Translations under genes and position numbers: made by a program | The notes under the pieces: generated by a model | What the model was told of the DNA's origin: nothing | The model's input: only the letters and a program-made list of their open reading frames with translations | Databases searched by the model: none | Origin: Gossypium raimondii | Lineage: Eukaryota > Streptophyta > Magnoliopsida > Malvales > Malvaceae | Reading direction: 5' to 3' | Assembly (NCBI RefSeq): GCF_025698545.1 | Contig: NC_068570.1 | Span: 60,283,924 to 60,347,923, forward strand | Length of the DNA stretch: 64,000 nucleotides | Part shown: one piece after another, positions 47,391 through 61,000 of the stretch | Layout: each line of letters begins with the position of its first letter | Numbering within the stretch: position 1 is the stretch's first letter

Positions 47391-50300
47391 CATATGGTAT
47401 ATGAGAAGCCTACAATATTATTGTTGTTTTATTTTATTTTCTTAAAATACATTTGTTTGAAGATTATTTGTCAAAAATGTACCAATTTTATGTTAAACGA
47501 TATTGACGTGAATATTTTTTACCAACTTTGACATTAATGGGTGCAAAGTAAATATTAGTGAGAAATTTGTAACAACATTAGTCTAACCTCAAAACCCAAT
47601 GCTTATTTTGCCTATCCGTCAAAGTTTTTTTTTTAAGTCTATTTAGGTTATAATCTTTTATCCAATTGGATTTTGACCCAACTCTAACATTAACTGAAGT
47701 TTATATTCGACTCTCTTAAGTTGCATGTTTTCCGGAAGCATTATCATTCACAAATGTTTAAGAATTTTTTTTATATGAAGAAATCTTCTAAGTTAACCAT
47801 AGTTTATCATAAACCCTAAACTCTATTTTGGGTTAATTAGACAAGATGATTTCCCCACAGGCAACAAATGCTTAACACTTAGGGGACACTATGCTAATAT
47901 TCATTTAAGGTTTTAAATGAATTACGCTTAACATTAGGTTTGAATAATTTTGAATTTAAATTTTTAGATTTAAGTTTAAAATATCTGAATTTAAATTTAA
48001 ATTTATAGATTTTTCTATCCACCATAAATGAAATTGAGTTGAAATACTTTGAGATTAGGTTCAAATTTGTATAATAAAATTATTTAAAATTTATAAAATT
48101 CAAAACTTTTAAAACCATATTTTTGAGATAAAAGACTAAAATCGATCCAACTTAAAATTTATTACATTTTAAACTCATAAAAACAAATATTATAATTGAA
48201 ATTTTAAAAAATAATATAAAAACCAAAGGGGTTGCTTTATGCCAAATTCTATAGAAGTTTATTTTTGGAGGTTAAAATTAAATTATAAAATTTTAAAGGG
48301 ATCAAAATACAAATTTATTTTTATATATGCTTGTTATTTTAGAATTTTAAAAAATTAAATTGAAAAATTTTCATCTTTAAAAGAGAGAAAAATGTAACTT
48401 CAAGATATTTTACAATTTGAGTAGGATCAAAGTCCCTGTGTGCCTTCTTGACGTGTTCCATCGTAAACCACCCATAAAACTCTAAAATATAATAATATTA
48501 TTATTACATTGGAAACATTTTCCACGAAAATAATAATAATATCTCTCATCAATAAAGAAAAATTATGAGGAAAAACACGGAATTTGTACAAAATGAGAGA
48601 GAATTCTGAATTATTTCTATTTGATTTTTCATAACTACCTCTAGTCCTTTACACCATGTTTATAGGAAAGAAAACTGAAAGGAAATAAAGCTTTAAAAGT
48701 TGGTTAAAATAAATGGTAAATTAAACAACATTAATTAAACCAAAATGCCTATTTTAGATAGTTCCTTTTGCGCATCGTTTCATTAAACAATTTCTCCCAA
48801 AACGCATCATTTTTTCGCAGTGATATTTTAGCTTGTGACAAATGTTGGAAAGCCGGCAACCCCACGGCGCAACAATAATTAATACGTCCGGCGATCCAAA
48901 CCATGGATCCATGTGCGAGGAACTAATCGGGGTGAAATAAACGTTTCGAAATTACTGAATCTTTAAACTGAGTAGACAACGACGCTTTGGCAACGAGTAT
49001 TCTGATCTACTATCAAACCAAGCCGCAACATTTCGTGACTCCGGCTTCTACGTAATTCATCCAGTTGACAATGAACGGAAGAAATCCCCAAAACTGTTTT
49101 TTTGGAGAAAACTTTGCTGGACGGCTTCTAGACTTTTTAAGCAAAGGAAAAACGAGATTTTTAATTTTAGGGTTTTTTTTAAACATGCACACCTAACCCT
49201 CTTATAATTGGTATATATATAATGAATCATAATTCATTAAATATTTATTCGAACATAATAATCATTATTGAAATTAAATAAATATAACAATGTTTTAAAC
49301 CGAAAATTATAATTACATTAATTATAATGATGATTTCGGTAAACTATATTTATTTGAATTTATATACGAACCAAATTCATATATTAATAGAACTATGTTC
49401 TCATTATGTGTACAACAACATTGTACATATGATATGTTCAATATTTGATTACCCAATTAAATTAATTCTACAATTAATTTAATTCATGTGACAACCAAAC
49501 ACAATACCAACCATGTTTTATTTCGTTCATTTCAACCATAGGGTGTGACCCTGTAGGTTCTTGTAACGTTAGCAGTAATACTAGAACTATTTTAATGTTA
49601 CAAACAATGAGTGGAATCTAGCAATGCATCATTGCTACCTAAGTTACAAGAAATCATGATACGACATAACCTTTTGCGATTAACCTTTCATGCATTAATC
49701 CTTAAGTCCTTTATCTCTGGGTTGGATACAAGTCATGGAATACAAATAAGTATGACATATCATATCAGCTTATTTGAGCATGGCCATGCATTTCTAGCCT
49801 CACTCAATCAAGTGGCCTAAGATATTACTCCCATTATGTAGGAGGGACTTATCCTATATTGATCAACCAAATCCCTCTACATAAATCGTGGTATATCCAA
49901 CATCAGCCTTTATAGAACAACTAGTTACGGTGAACGTTTGACTGTATCAAAATGTACAACTCACTATGTTGTGATAATGATGATCTCAAGTCTGAGGATC
50001 ATATACATACTAATCACTATGAGTAATGTTGTGACAATTACATAATAATCCAATAAACATACTCATAATGGGTCAGTCCAATATGTTGTTCTCTAACATA
50101 CATATTCATGCATTGATTTTGACACTCCATATCAATGACAACTCTTTATCATCAATCAACTACATGTTAGTCTTAATGCATTATTATTGTCCTAGCCAAT
50201 AATAATACTTGACTAAGGACTTTTAAGAATAATCATATTATTCTCGGGACATTATTTTAAAACAGTTTATTTATACACACGTAAAAGAAACTAAAATAAT

Positions 50301-51557
50301 AATGGTACTGTCTTATATTAATAAACATGATAAATCAAGTATGTTATTACAATCATCTCATGATTGATCTTTGGGCATACTCTAACAACAAATACCCTTT
50401 GCTTGAAAGGATCATTGACCTCAAGGATCAATGTGTGGGAATTTCTTATTGAGTTGCAACAGGGGCTCCCATGTTGTATCTTCTGAAAATGAGTTTGCCC
50501 ATTCTACCAAGACCTCAGTGACAATAGCATTACCCCATTTAGCCATCCTTCTTTCTAATAAACCTAGTAAGCTCCTTTTCCTAAGTCCCTTGCTCATCGA
50601 TTACTGGCAACTGTGCTTGAACAGGAGTTGCACCCACATGTTTCTTCAATTGTGATACGTGGAAGGTGGGACGCACACGAAACCCTTGGAGGTGCTGGAG
50701 TTTGTAAGCCACATTCCCAACTTTGCCTTCAACCCGAAATAGCCTAAAAAATTTAGGTGCCAGCTTCTGATTCAAGATCTTTCTCACTGTGTGTTGCCTT
50801 TAGGGTTCGAGCTTTAAGTAAACAAAGTCCCAAACTTTAAAATTCCTTTTGGTCCTGTGCTTGTCTACTTGTTGCTTCATTTTATCTTGGGGTCTTTTCA
50901 AATGAAATTGTAGCAGTTTCCTCACAGCCTCTCTTTGTTTTATTTCTTTGTCCATAGTAGCTACCATGAATCTTCCAGTTAAGTAAGGCATATATAAGAG
51001 AAGGGTTTGCCCATACAATACTTCTTATAGTGTGACTTGGATAGCTGAGTGGAAGGTGGTGTTGTACCACCATTCGGCTAAAAAGAGCTATTTTTGCCAA
51101 TCTTGAGGGTTTTCTCCTATCATACACCTCAAGTACCCCTTAAGACACTTGTTTACTACTTACGTTTGCCCATCTATTTCTAGGTGATATGCTGCGGACA
51201 GTTGGACCCTAGTACCCACCCTCTTAAAGATATCTTGCCAAAAGGCACTGACAAAGACTTTATCCCTATCTAAAATTATAGAGTCTAGCATCTCATGCAG
51301 CCTATACACATTATCGATGAATTCTCAAGCCACAACTATAGTAGTGAAGGGGTGTGCCATGACTACAAAATGAGCATACTTAGTGAGGCGGTCAGCCACC
51401 AGAAATATGACACTCTTGCTTCTGAAGTTTGGAAAGCCCTCGATGAAGTCCATGGAGATGGAAGACCAGCTCTGTCTGGAATTGGGAGTGGCCGTAGTAG
51501 GCCTGGGGACTGTTTCTGACTTGCATTTTTTGACATATCTAACACTCTCTCACCAAT
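47391..51557. repeat. Tandem duplication, unit B (about 4.17 kb)
   Basis: This is a second head-to-tail copy of 43259-47390. Shared landmarks are shifted by 4174-4177 bp: the LTR start at 44666 and 48843, and the LTR end at 46213 and 50387. Beyond 51557 the chromovirus continues into its RT, which unit A lacks, so the right breakpoint lies inside the integrase-coding part. Confidence 0.88.
48843..50387 (-). mobile_element. Solo LTR (copia-type), copy 3
   Basis: It runs from tgttggaaagcc to catactctaaca, flanked by acaaa at 48838-48842 and 50388-50392, the same target duplication as copy 2. It is therefore a duplicate of copy 2 made with the surrounding DNA, not an independent insertion. Confidence 0.88.
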
Positions 51558-52940
51558 ATATTGACATCAGTGGTGAGGCCTTTCCAATATACAAGGCTTG
51601 TCAGTCTCTTTTTAGTTGTGTTTACCATCGAATGTCCCCCTAGGGTGCTGTTATGGAAGAGCTGAAATAATTCTTTCCTGAGGCCAGCAACACTTCTCAC
51701 CATAATCTTCCCTTTTCTTCTATGAAACCTACCATCCCTGGAGTATTTTGGATGTTTGGAACCTTACTATTGGACCTTTAAACATAACCTTCGAGCCTTA
51801 CGATCCACCATATAGGAAGCTTGCACTCGAGCCAACAAGTCAGAACTGATAGTATTTCTAGTAAGCTATAAAAATTACCCTTCTTTCAGTGCTTGATCAT
51901 TGATAGTGCATCTACAGCCAAGTTACCAGACCCTTTTTTTCTATAGATTTTTTCGTAGTTATACCAAAGTATATTTGCGACCCACTTTTGTTGGAAATGA
52001 GTAATGACCATTTGATCAGTCAAAAACCTGAAGCTTTACTGGTCAATTCTATATGGAAAGGGCTTGATGCCTTATTCCCAGTCCCCTACTGAAGTATGCC
52101 ATTGGTTTACCTTGCTGTTGTAAAATTGCCCTCACCCTATATCTTGAGGCATTCGTTTCCACACAGAAATCCACGCTGAAATCAGGTAGAGCCAAGACCA
52201 GTGTTGAGCATAAAGCTTGTTTTAGTTGCTCAAAGGCAGCACTGGCTTGTTCATTCCACCCCCAAGTATTTTTCTTAAACAAATTGGTGAGAGGCCTAGC
52301 AATAACACCATAGTTCCTTATGAACCTTCTATAGAAACTTGAGAGCCCTAAGAAGCCCTTCAGCTCCTTGATTGAAGAAGGGATAGGCCAAGTTACTACG
52401 CTTTCCACTTTAGTCTTGTCCATATAGACGGACTCATTAGAGATGATATGCCCCAAATATTCCAGTTGACCTGTTCCAATGGAGTATTTACTCTTTTTAA
52501 CAAAAAGTTAGTGTTGTCTCAACAGCTCGAAAACCTCTCTCAAATGGTTCAAATGTTTTAACCAAGTGGGTGAGTAAGCAAGAATATCATTAAAGAAGAC
52601 CAATACTGTTTTCCTCAACAATGGTCTAAATATGGTGTTCATCAGCCCATGGAAGGTAAAAGTGGCTTTGGTGAGCCCAAAGGGCATTACCAAAAACCCA
52701 TAATGACCCTCATGCATTTTAAAAGTTGTCTTGGGAATGTCGGCTTCATGAATTCAGATATGATGGTAACCAAATTTCAAGCCCAACTTGGAAAAAGTTC
52801 ATCCAACAATTCTTCGATGATAGGTATGGGAAACCTACCTTTGATTGTTAGCTAGTGAAGGTGCCTATAATCAACACAAAGCCTCCAGGTTCCATCTTTT
52901 TTCTAACTATACCCACAGGTGAAGAAAATGGCTAGGTAAA
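50393..52940 (-). pseudogene. Chromovirus (chromodomain Ty3/gypsy) pol remnant
   Basis: Reading the minus strand from 52.94 kb, the order is as follows. First is an RT start with a WRLCVDYR-type block. Next come [14 protein letters not shown] and [10 protein letters not shown] (decayed YVDD; 52.5-52.7 kb). RT connection and RNase H follow, with ELKGFLGLSSFYRRFIRNYG and AYFSRGLG (52.05-52.46 kb). Integrase fragments lie at 51.5-50.8 kb, the integrase C-terminus HVSQLKKHVG at about 50.6 kb, and a chromodomain-like end (TEVLVEWANS) at about 50.45 kb. Many stops and frameshifts make it inactive. Gag and protease upstream of the RT are missing. Confidence 0.87.
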
Positions 52941-53775
52941 ATTATAAAATTTTAAAAGTTAAGAGTCTAAGATTTTGTGTTAAAAAAATACAAAATGAAT
53001 TATTAAATTTTAATGAAAGCCAAAAATAAAAAATTTATTTCCTTTTTTAAAAGGTCAATATTTAATATACTATAACTTTTTTAATTTTATAAGCAGAATT
53101 AAAAATTCTAATTTATCTCTTAATTGAAATTTTAAAAATTATTTACAATATATCAAATATTTATATTTTGAACCGTCTGATATTGAAAAACAAATGTTAG
53201 TAAATAGGGACAAAGTCAAAAAAAAAATTTGAAGAGAGTCAAGAATTAAATTTTATAATTTAACAATAGTAAAATATAATTTTATCACTTTAATTCTTTA
53301 TATCTTATAATTTTTTTTAGAAAAAAATCAAATTTTTATGAAAGAAAATTTTCAAAAAGCCGGGCGACTACCAGCCACTCACCTGTAAACAAATTAATAT
53401 CCACAAATGTCATTATCGTCCATGAGAACCCAAACACCATCGCGCGCCCCATAACAAAATCAACGAAAACTAGACAGCCAAAATTTTCATTTAACTAATG
53501 TGTTAAATTTGACGTAATTGTATGATATTTTTAGAAAATTTAAATGCGTAGCTTTTTTCTATTTATTCAATTATAACCACCAAATGTATTCGTATCATCA
53601 GCGAAATCAGTTTAGGAGACCAATATAAAATTAAAAAACATTGGGAATTCAAACTAATTATTTTTAGTTTAAATTAAATAATTAATTTTTAAAAGTGGTC
53701 AAAAATGAAAAAATTTATTTAACAAAGGTGGCTAAAACTAAGATTTGACGGTCAGCATGCGTGGCCCGTGGCTTC
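52941..53775. other. AT-rich intergenic sequence and promoter region
   Basis: A phrase (taaaattataaaattttaaaag) resembles dispersed AT-rich repeats seen elsewhere in the window. No gene was recognised. The right end is the upstream region of the reductase gene. Confidence 0.4.
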
Positions 53776-53786
53776 CTATATATATT
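53776..53786 (+). promoter_or_regulatory. TATA box of the isoeugenol-synthase-like gene
   Basis: The motif ctatatatatt lies 97 bp upstream of the ATG at 53883 and downstream of an in-frame ATG at 53745. This favours 53883 as the true start. Confidence 0.6.
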
Positions 53787-53882
53787 ATACAAGCCACAAG
53801 GACTCGTTCCCATGTAAAGAGTAGTAAATTAAGTAGGAGAATACAAGGAAAGGAAACATTGGTGGTGCGGAGGAGTGAGAGA

Positions 53883-55494
53883 ATGAGCGGTGAGAAGAGA
53901 AAAATTCTGATTTTCGGTGGCTGCGGCTACCTTGGCAAATTCATGGTGAAGGCAAGCGTTTCCTTGGGCCATCCCACATTTGTCTACACTCGCCCTCTCA
54001 ACCCACATCCTCCCAACGCTCCTACTTCCAAGTTTCTTCTTCTCAAGGATTTTGAATCCATGGGAGTCACCATTTTCTATGTATTTATTTTATTTCCTAT
54101 TCTTTTTAAAATGAAAATCCGAAGTAATCAACATTTATCATCAAACTGAGAATGAAAAAATTTTCCTTGTATATTGATTTTTATTATAGGGGGAGCTTGA
54201 TGAGCATGAGAAGCTAGTTTCAGTGCTTAGACAGGTTGACGTTGTCATCTCCACATTAGCAGTCCCACAACATCTTGACCAATTCAAAATAATAAAAGCC
54301 ATCAAAGACGCTGGCACAATTAAGGTTACTTACTGCTCCTAATCAATCAAACCCAATATTCCAAATGTTATATCTGTTTATACTCGGTTGATTTTTTAAT
54401 CGAAAATTAATAATCAACTAAACTTTCAAAATTAATATTTTCGTAAAAGCCTTTAAACGTAGTAGATGACGTTACAAAAACGTATTGACGAATGGGATCT
54501 AAAGATTGATATTTTTTTATTTATGAGTTCTTTTTTTTAACATTTAAGCAATATATATATATAAGGCTTAAATGGTAAAATATATTACACGTAACCCCTC
54601 CTGAAACGGGAAGAAGCCTGGAGCAATATTTGTAATTTGATGGCATAGTGAATATTAAATTTTAAGTGTGTTAAATTATGGTGAAAATTGTAGAGGTTTG
54701 TGCCATCAGAATTCGGAAATGAAGTGGACAGATCAAGAAATGCACTTCCACCATTTGAAGCTTTACTTGGCAACAAAAGGAAGATCAGAAGGGCAGTTGA
54801 GGAAGCTGGAATCTCATTCACTTACGTAGCTGGAAATTCATTTGCAGCCTATTTTGTTGACATCATTCTTCATCCTCATCAGAATCCTTCAGAAGTTGTG
54901 GTTTATGGAAGTGGGGAAGCCAAGGGTAAGCTTAGCTAAATTTAGAATTTTAAAACAGATAAAGAGTTTAGAAAATTAACAAATTCATGCATGTTATGCA
55001 TGCAGTTGTATTCAACTATGAGGAAGATGTAGCAACCTATACCGTAAAAGCAGCGACAGATCCAAGGGTAGCCAATCGTGTAATCATATATAGACCGCCA
55101 GGAAATATTGCTTCTCAGTTGGAACTCATTTCTGCATGGGAGAAAAAGACTGGCCGGACTTTGAAAAGAGTTTATGTTCCTGAGGAGGAACTCGTGAAGC
55201 TCTCTGAGAGTAAGCCCGCCTTCGTTTCATTTTCGTTTCATATTATATAATACTATGATGTAATTTATTTTGTATACATATATATTGTGTTTAGCCATGT
55301 CTTTCCCGGACAACATTCCGGTGGCGGTTTTACACAACATATTCGTAAAAGGAGAACAAATGAGGTATGAAGTGACGGGAGACGATTTGGAGGCCTCCAA
55401 GCTTTATCCTGACTATAATTATACTTCCATTGATAAGTATCTTGATGTATGCTTGGTTGACCCTCCTAAACCCAAATTAGCTGCTTTCGCTTGA
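53883..55494 (+). CDS. Isoeugenol-synthase-like NADPH-dependent reductase (PIP family: pinoresinol, isoflavone, phenylcoumaran reductases)
   Basis: Five exons (53883-54080, 54190-54324, 54694-54925, 55006-55209, 55295-55494) join to 322 aa, the usual family length. The NADPH-binding GGCGYLG (residues 12-18) opens the Rossmann fold. [12 protein letters not shown] (113-124) and Lys139 in [10 protein letters not shown] correspond to the catalytic region of eugenol synthase. [24 protein letters not shown] and [20 protein letters not shown] follow in family order. The closest match from memory is isoeugenol/eugenol synthase, which reduces coniferyl acetate to volatile phenylpropenes. Many plants carry several such genes of untested function, so the substrate is inferred. 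The protein is cytosolic, without a signal peptide. Confidence 0.9.
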
Positions 55495-56970
55495 TCCCCG
55501 CCTACGCATATGTATTTCTCATTTTGGAATGACAAAGATAGGTTGTTCCATGGTCGGTCTGGTTGGATTTGGATGTCTCATGGTGGTGTCGTTTTGTTCT
55601 TTCTCATTTGATTTACACTATGACAAAGATGTGTATGCTTGTTGACTTTTAAAATATTTTAAATAAAATTTCATTCTAGTTAAATTTGCAAGTGCTGTTG
55701 AGTCTTTTCCAAAGTAATATATGTATGGTAGTGGATATCCGCAATACCAATTGGCGCGTATCATTCCCATATCTGCAATACGATAATATTATACTCCTAA
55801 ACTCTTTTAAAAACAGTAGACAAGTCCCACATACATCATCTAATTATAATTATAGTTTGAAGTTAATAACTTACTTCAAATTTTAGATAAAAGGAAGGAA
55901 CATAATGTTATTGGTCAAATTATGTTTTTATCCTTATATTATATTTAATTTGAAGACTTAAACATCATACTTTAATTTAATATAATCTATTCTTCCTCTT
56001 CCCACCACTATTATTATTATTATTGTTATTTTTAATGTTATGCTCAATCAAAATCAGTACATCTTTATAGAATTCCAAAATTTCCTCCACCATTTAAAAT
56101 GTAAAATTATGATTATTAGAATAATTATTTTCATTAATTTGTCGTTTAATAAAAATCCAATTCAATCTCATAATTTGGATTTTTTTAAATCACAATAGTT
56201 GATTAACAAATTCTTTTAAATATTTAGTACATTATTAGTTGAGTTTTTAGACTCATAAGTAGGTTAGACAATTGACAAGTGTCATATAGAGATATAGCAA
56301 ATATTAAAATATAAATATTTTTTTTAAAAAGACACGTGATAATTTTTAAAGTTACTTGTGAAATAATAAAAATATTTTATCAATACACTAAATACTAACC
56401 TAATATTAATAATATTAAATAGTCAAATTATATCAAATTAAATTATATATAGACTAAATCCTCGTTATAGAAATAAAAACAAATATTAAACTTAATTTTG
56501 TTTGGGTTCATTCACTTTAGATACATAAAATAATCTAAATTCAGAAATTGTCATTATTGCAACATAATCAAACTAATATTATAAAGTAGTGTTTGGAAAG
56601 CCGCCTATTAATTAAATTTTATGTAATTGTTTATTAATACAGACATGTTTGAGTAACCATTATAATTGGTAGGTCCCATCAATTTGAGCGTAATTGAAGC
56701 ATCTCAATTATACTTTCCAATTTTTAGAGGGAGGGTGAGAATTTGAGTAATTACACCTAAAAAATATATTTTTATACGGGTTATAAAAATTATATTAGAA
56801 GCATGAGCATGTATGAGTGTTTGGGATGGTTATAAAAAATTTTCTTATGTTATAAATCCAAAAAATATATTATAAAAATAATTTTTATGTTTTATAAGGG
56901 TATAACAAAAAGTTATATTATTTAAATCCTAAAAAATTGGCTAAAATTTTATTTACTTATAAAAAGTTAT
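55495..56970. other. Intergenic, 3' flank and AT-rich sequence
   Basis: This holds the 3' UTR of the reductase gene and then AT-rich sequence with a short (tta)n run near 56011. No feature was recognised. Confidence 0.4.
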
Positions 56971-57480
56971 TGTAACACCCCCAACCCGTATTCCTCGCCT
57001 GAACCGGGTTACGAAGCATTATCGGAGTTTACCTATCAAACAGACATAAATTTCAAACATTTCGTATCATATAATATTCAGGTCAGAACCAATTAAACTC
57101 ATACATACTATCCCTTATTCAAGCCTTCGAGACCCAAAATACGCATTAGAAACAAGTCGGGATTAATTTGAAAACTCAAGAAATTTTTCGAAAAAATATT
57201 AAAAATTTTCAAAAGTGTAGGGTTCATTCTACATGTAAATAAAGAATAATAAAAGATTTAACAAAACATATTTATTATTACGCTAAGAATCAAGATAAAC
57301 ATTTTAAAATTCAAAAATTAGATATTAAAATAATCAAATTAAAATATAAAAATTATATCATAAACTTCCATATAGTAACAAATTCTAATAGTAAAATTTA
57401 CTAAAACCACCCACATTTTAGAAAACCGGGAGAATGGTTAGTGTATAACTTTTGCATTTAGAAAACTTCCAAAATTTCCT
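56971..57480. repeat. LTR-like dispersed repeat fragment beginning tgtaacaccc
   Basis: The sequence tgtaacacccccaacccgta followed by gaaccgggttacgaagcatt is a hallmark of a very common plant LTR/dispersed repeat, notably abundant in cotton (from memory). The outer end is not defined and no coding sequence accompanies it. Confidence 0.5.
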
Positions 57481-58089
57481 CTTTTCACATAGATAAATAA
57501 ATACAGTTGAATCGAATCTACAAACTGAATTCAAATAATATCTTGTATTTGACAATGCATAAGTTTATTATGATATATCATCAATAAATTAATAAATATA
57601 TTTATTATATTCTTTTTCATATAACATCCAATGGCTCATTGACAATTTATAAATTTATGCACAAATATAAATTCATAAAGTTAACAACCACAATAACAAA
57701 TTTACAAATTTAGTCAACTATTTATTCTCGCACAAACCTTTCATCTATTTCTAATAATTTCCTTTACTATTGCTTATTTTTATTTTCGCAAAAGTATAGG
57801 TTATTTTCAAAATACACATAAATCACAAGAAGTCATGGTGGCTTTAATGTTTATTTTAATTTCTTTTTTACTTTAAACAAATAAATAAGGGCAATTTAGA
57901 AGGAAAAAAAACTGATTGCAGTAGCCACCATTCCAGCCTAGAGAATAGAAGCCTTTCAACTAAACAACGAGCTAGAAGTAATTCATAAAGAATAAAATGA
58001 ATAAATACAAATAAATAAGTCAAGGTTCATTTCCTTCAACTCCAACAAAACAAACAATACTAAAGAATGTATTTGATGGAGAAATATAG
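57481..58089. other. Intergenic, 3' flank of the ARF-GAP gene
   Basis: AT-rich. The last roughly 200 bp are the presumed 3' UTR of the minus-strand gene. Nothing else was recognised. Confidence 0.4.
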
Positions 58090-61000
58090 TTATTGGTCAA
58101 GAGGCAGCCATTCTAGTTGTAGATAAATTTCTCCACATTCAACATTTTGGAGCTTGAGTGACACTTGCTGTTTCACCTTTCCATCAATGATGTTCACGAT
58201 GCTGTCCTCTATAAGCGCATTATCCTGGGACTTTAGCCATTTCCCTATCTGCATATTTGAGAACATTTCCGGGTCCCCATATACCATTGCAGATGTTATC
58301 AATGGCTGTATATCGATCTCTGCTTCTCCCATGATGTCGTCTGCCGAGAATGTGTCATAATCGTAAACTTGCTGCAATGTGGAATTTTTAACCTATTATA
58401 ATTATGCTTGAGACGGCAGCAATGCACATCATCTTTATCATAATACCGAGATTGAAGCCATGAACACGCTCATCCACCATGGCCTAATCATTATTAGGAT
58501 ATCAAACATACAGCAAGAGAGGCTGGAAAACATACATTTACTTAAAGCATGCAAAGCCAAATACATATGACACTATCCAAAACAGCCACATCACCATTAC
58601 AGAACTTCATAAATAGGTAGAACCAAATTCTAAAATGTTGCACGCATAGAAATGGTAATATTCCTTTAAGAAATATTAAATTTTTTGCAACTACAAACTT
58701 TCTCCTTTTTTCTTTTTTGGGAAAACGACAACAAAGATTCTTAGTAACTTATATTTGGAAGAAAACTACACTCACCAACTTCACGGGCCCAAAATTTTGA
58801 GGAACGGACAGCATGAGTTCCTCATTCCAAACTGGATTAAGGTTGCTATTTATTACAGCCGTCTGAATAGTCTAACAAGACCAAGTACCCAAAGTTGTGT
58901 CATTAGTAAAAGAAATAGCATCAATCAAAGTAACTAATCCTATTAACGAACACATAAATATGTCGAGCATATCCAAAAGGGACATGCTTGTAGCACCAAT
59001 TAAAAGGAAGAAAAATATATAAATTACAACAAGAGCTTTAATAGAAAGAGGTATGAAGTCCGAATCACCATCCAACCCAATGGTAATAACAACTTCATCC
59101 ACTTGCAGAACTGGTACTGATGTAATCGACAAGCATAGATGCCCATAAATCCATGTATGCACATACAGAGAGAAAGAGAGAGAGAAAGTACAACATAATT
59201 TGTAAAGGTCCACAACATGAGATTGTCACAAGACAGCAACAGTTATAGCCTTGGCAGAATTTGTGTTTCAGTAGTGAGTAAAAGCCAAAGATGTGAAGCA
59301 ACTAACCTGCTTCCCAAGCGTCAAGACAACATAAGGATCACTTGTCAGCATATCCCGGATGGCTAAATTTATGCCTTTTACCACTTTGACCTTCAGTAAC
59401 CCAATATATTCTACCACGGTTTCCTGTTACAACTCTTACGTCAAACAGGATTGAAGTTATAATTGACTTGATTTTTGTCAGTAAACAGTAACAACCTGCA
59501 ACACTCAACACGGACCTTTTCCAGATTTTACTGGTAGACTTTTCCAAAATAGTAAACAAGAAGCACATAAAAATATGCACCTTCAATTATTATGGATCTC
59601 TACAAATAAACTGAATACAAAATTAACCTATAAAGAGCATGCAATACAAACATCCCATGTTCAGCTCAAGCTATTTGACAAGTGACTATATTATCTCTTT
59701 ACATCACTAGTAGCATGATCTTCCATATGGTTCCTGAGACAATGAAGCAGATTGGAGGAAACAAAGACCAAATGAATTTACCGGTTCCTTTGATGACTTT
59801 ATCCGGAAACTATCCAAAATCTTAGTAGAAAAGCTTGATTGAATAGAAGCAGAACTCTTTCTTGATGTGATCCGCAAGCTAGATTTCAAAAATTCTTGAA
59901 GTTCATACTTGGATCTACAAGAAGATTTGAAACAAGTAATTACTATGCAATCTAAACAAAGGTAATCTGTCAAATCTACTCTTTGCTTCCAGAAAAAAAC
60001 ACAGAGATCGAGCAATTAATAAGTTGAATGGTTGATCATGGAAGTTTAAGCGCCGAGTTTCTATCTAAATCCAGTTAAAAAAGAAATAGCATGAACAGAA
60101 AAAATTGGTTTAGAACACGATAGTATCCAAGAGAAATGACAAAGAAATGCTCAAGTTGAGAGATTCTGGATTGGTCTGAACTCCAACCTGATAAATCTGC
60201 TCCGCTCATCATGAGTACTATCTGGGCCAGGCTTTGAATAACCTTCAGGTATATAGGCCTCATAGATTGCATTAGCAGAGGAATTTCCTCCAACTTCAAT
60301 CATGGCATCAATGTCTTCATCAGACCAGTCATCCAATTGCACAGATAAAACCTGAAATCATCAGAAAGTTTTAAAAAAATATATAGTGATGAATAAAAGA
60401 AACACTATACAAACAACAAGACAAGGAAAATAAAATTTCGAAGTATCATATAATATTAAAGTGGAATTGCAAGCATGATATAGGCATCAATCACAAGAAT
60501 CCAAAGCTAAAAGATTCTACACTAAAAACATAAACATGAGAAAGACTTCAGTTAAACATATGAAAGATTTAACCGGTATGTATTATTATCATAAAAACCA
60601 ACCAATTATGTACAGTTCACAGATAAAGGGTGTTCTGCCATGTATCAGCTCTGCAGATCAATTTGTAGCATCCCGCAAGCTTTTAAGGAAACACAATAAA
60701 AAGAAAATAGAATTATTTTTAACATCTAAACGAAATTGATCCTCAACATATTTTTATTGAACCAGAAATTTTTTTTTTTTTGAGGGGGGAATTAAATTGT
60801 AATTTTTATGTTAGCAAAAATGCAATTTCACCATTTTAATAGCCTATATCTTTATAAATTTTAAAGGATTAAATCAAATTTTTTATATTTTTAAGGGGGG
60901 CAAAGTACAATGTTACCTTTACTAATTTAAAATCTTAAAAATTTTAAAGGGCCTAAATGAAAAATAAATCATTTTAGGGGCCTGGGCACCTGTGAACCCC

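Noticed and set aside
44666-50387. The solo LTRs at 44.7-46.2 and 48.8-50.4 kb as the two LTRs of one element
   Set aside because: The DNA outside each copy is also duplicated on both sides, and each copy has its own pair of acaaa target duplications. The larger tandem duplication explains them; the DNA between carries chromovirus remnants in the host context.
53745-53882. An in-frame upstream ATG extending the reductase by 46 residues
   Set aside because: A TATA box lies between this ATG and the one at 53883, and the family begins at the MSGEKRKIL-type start.
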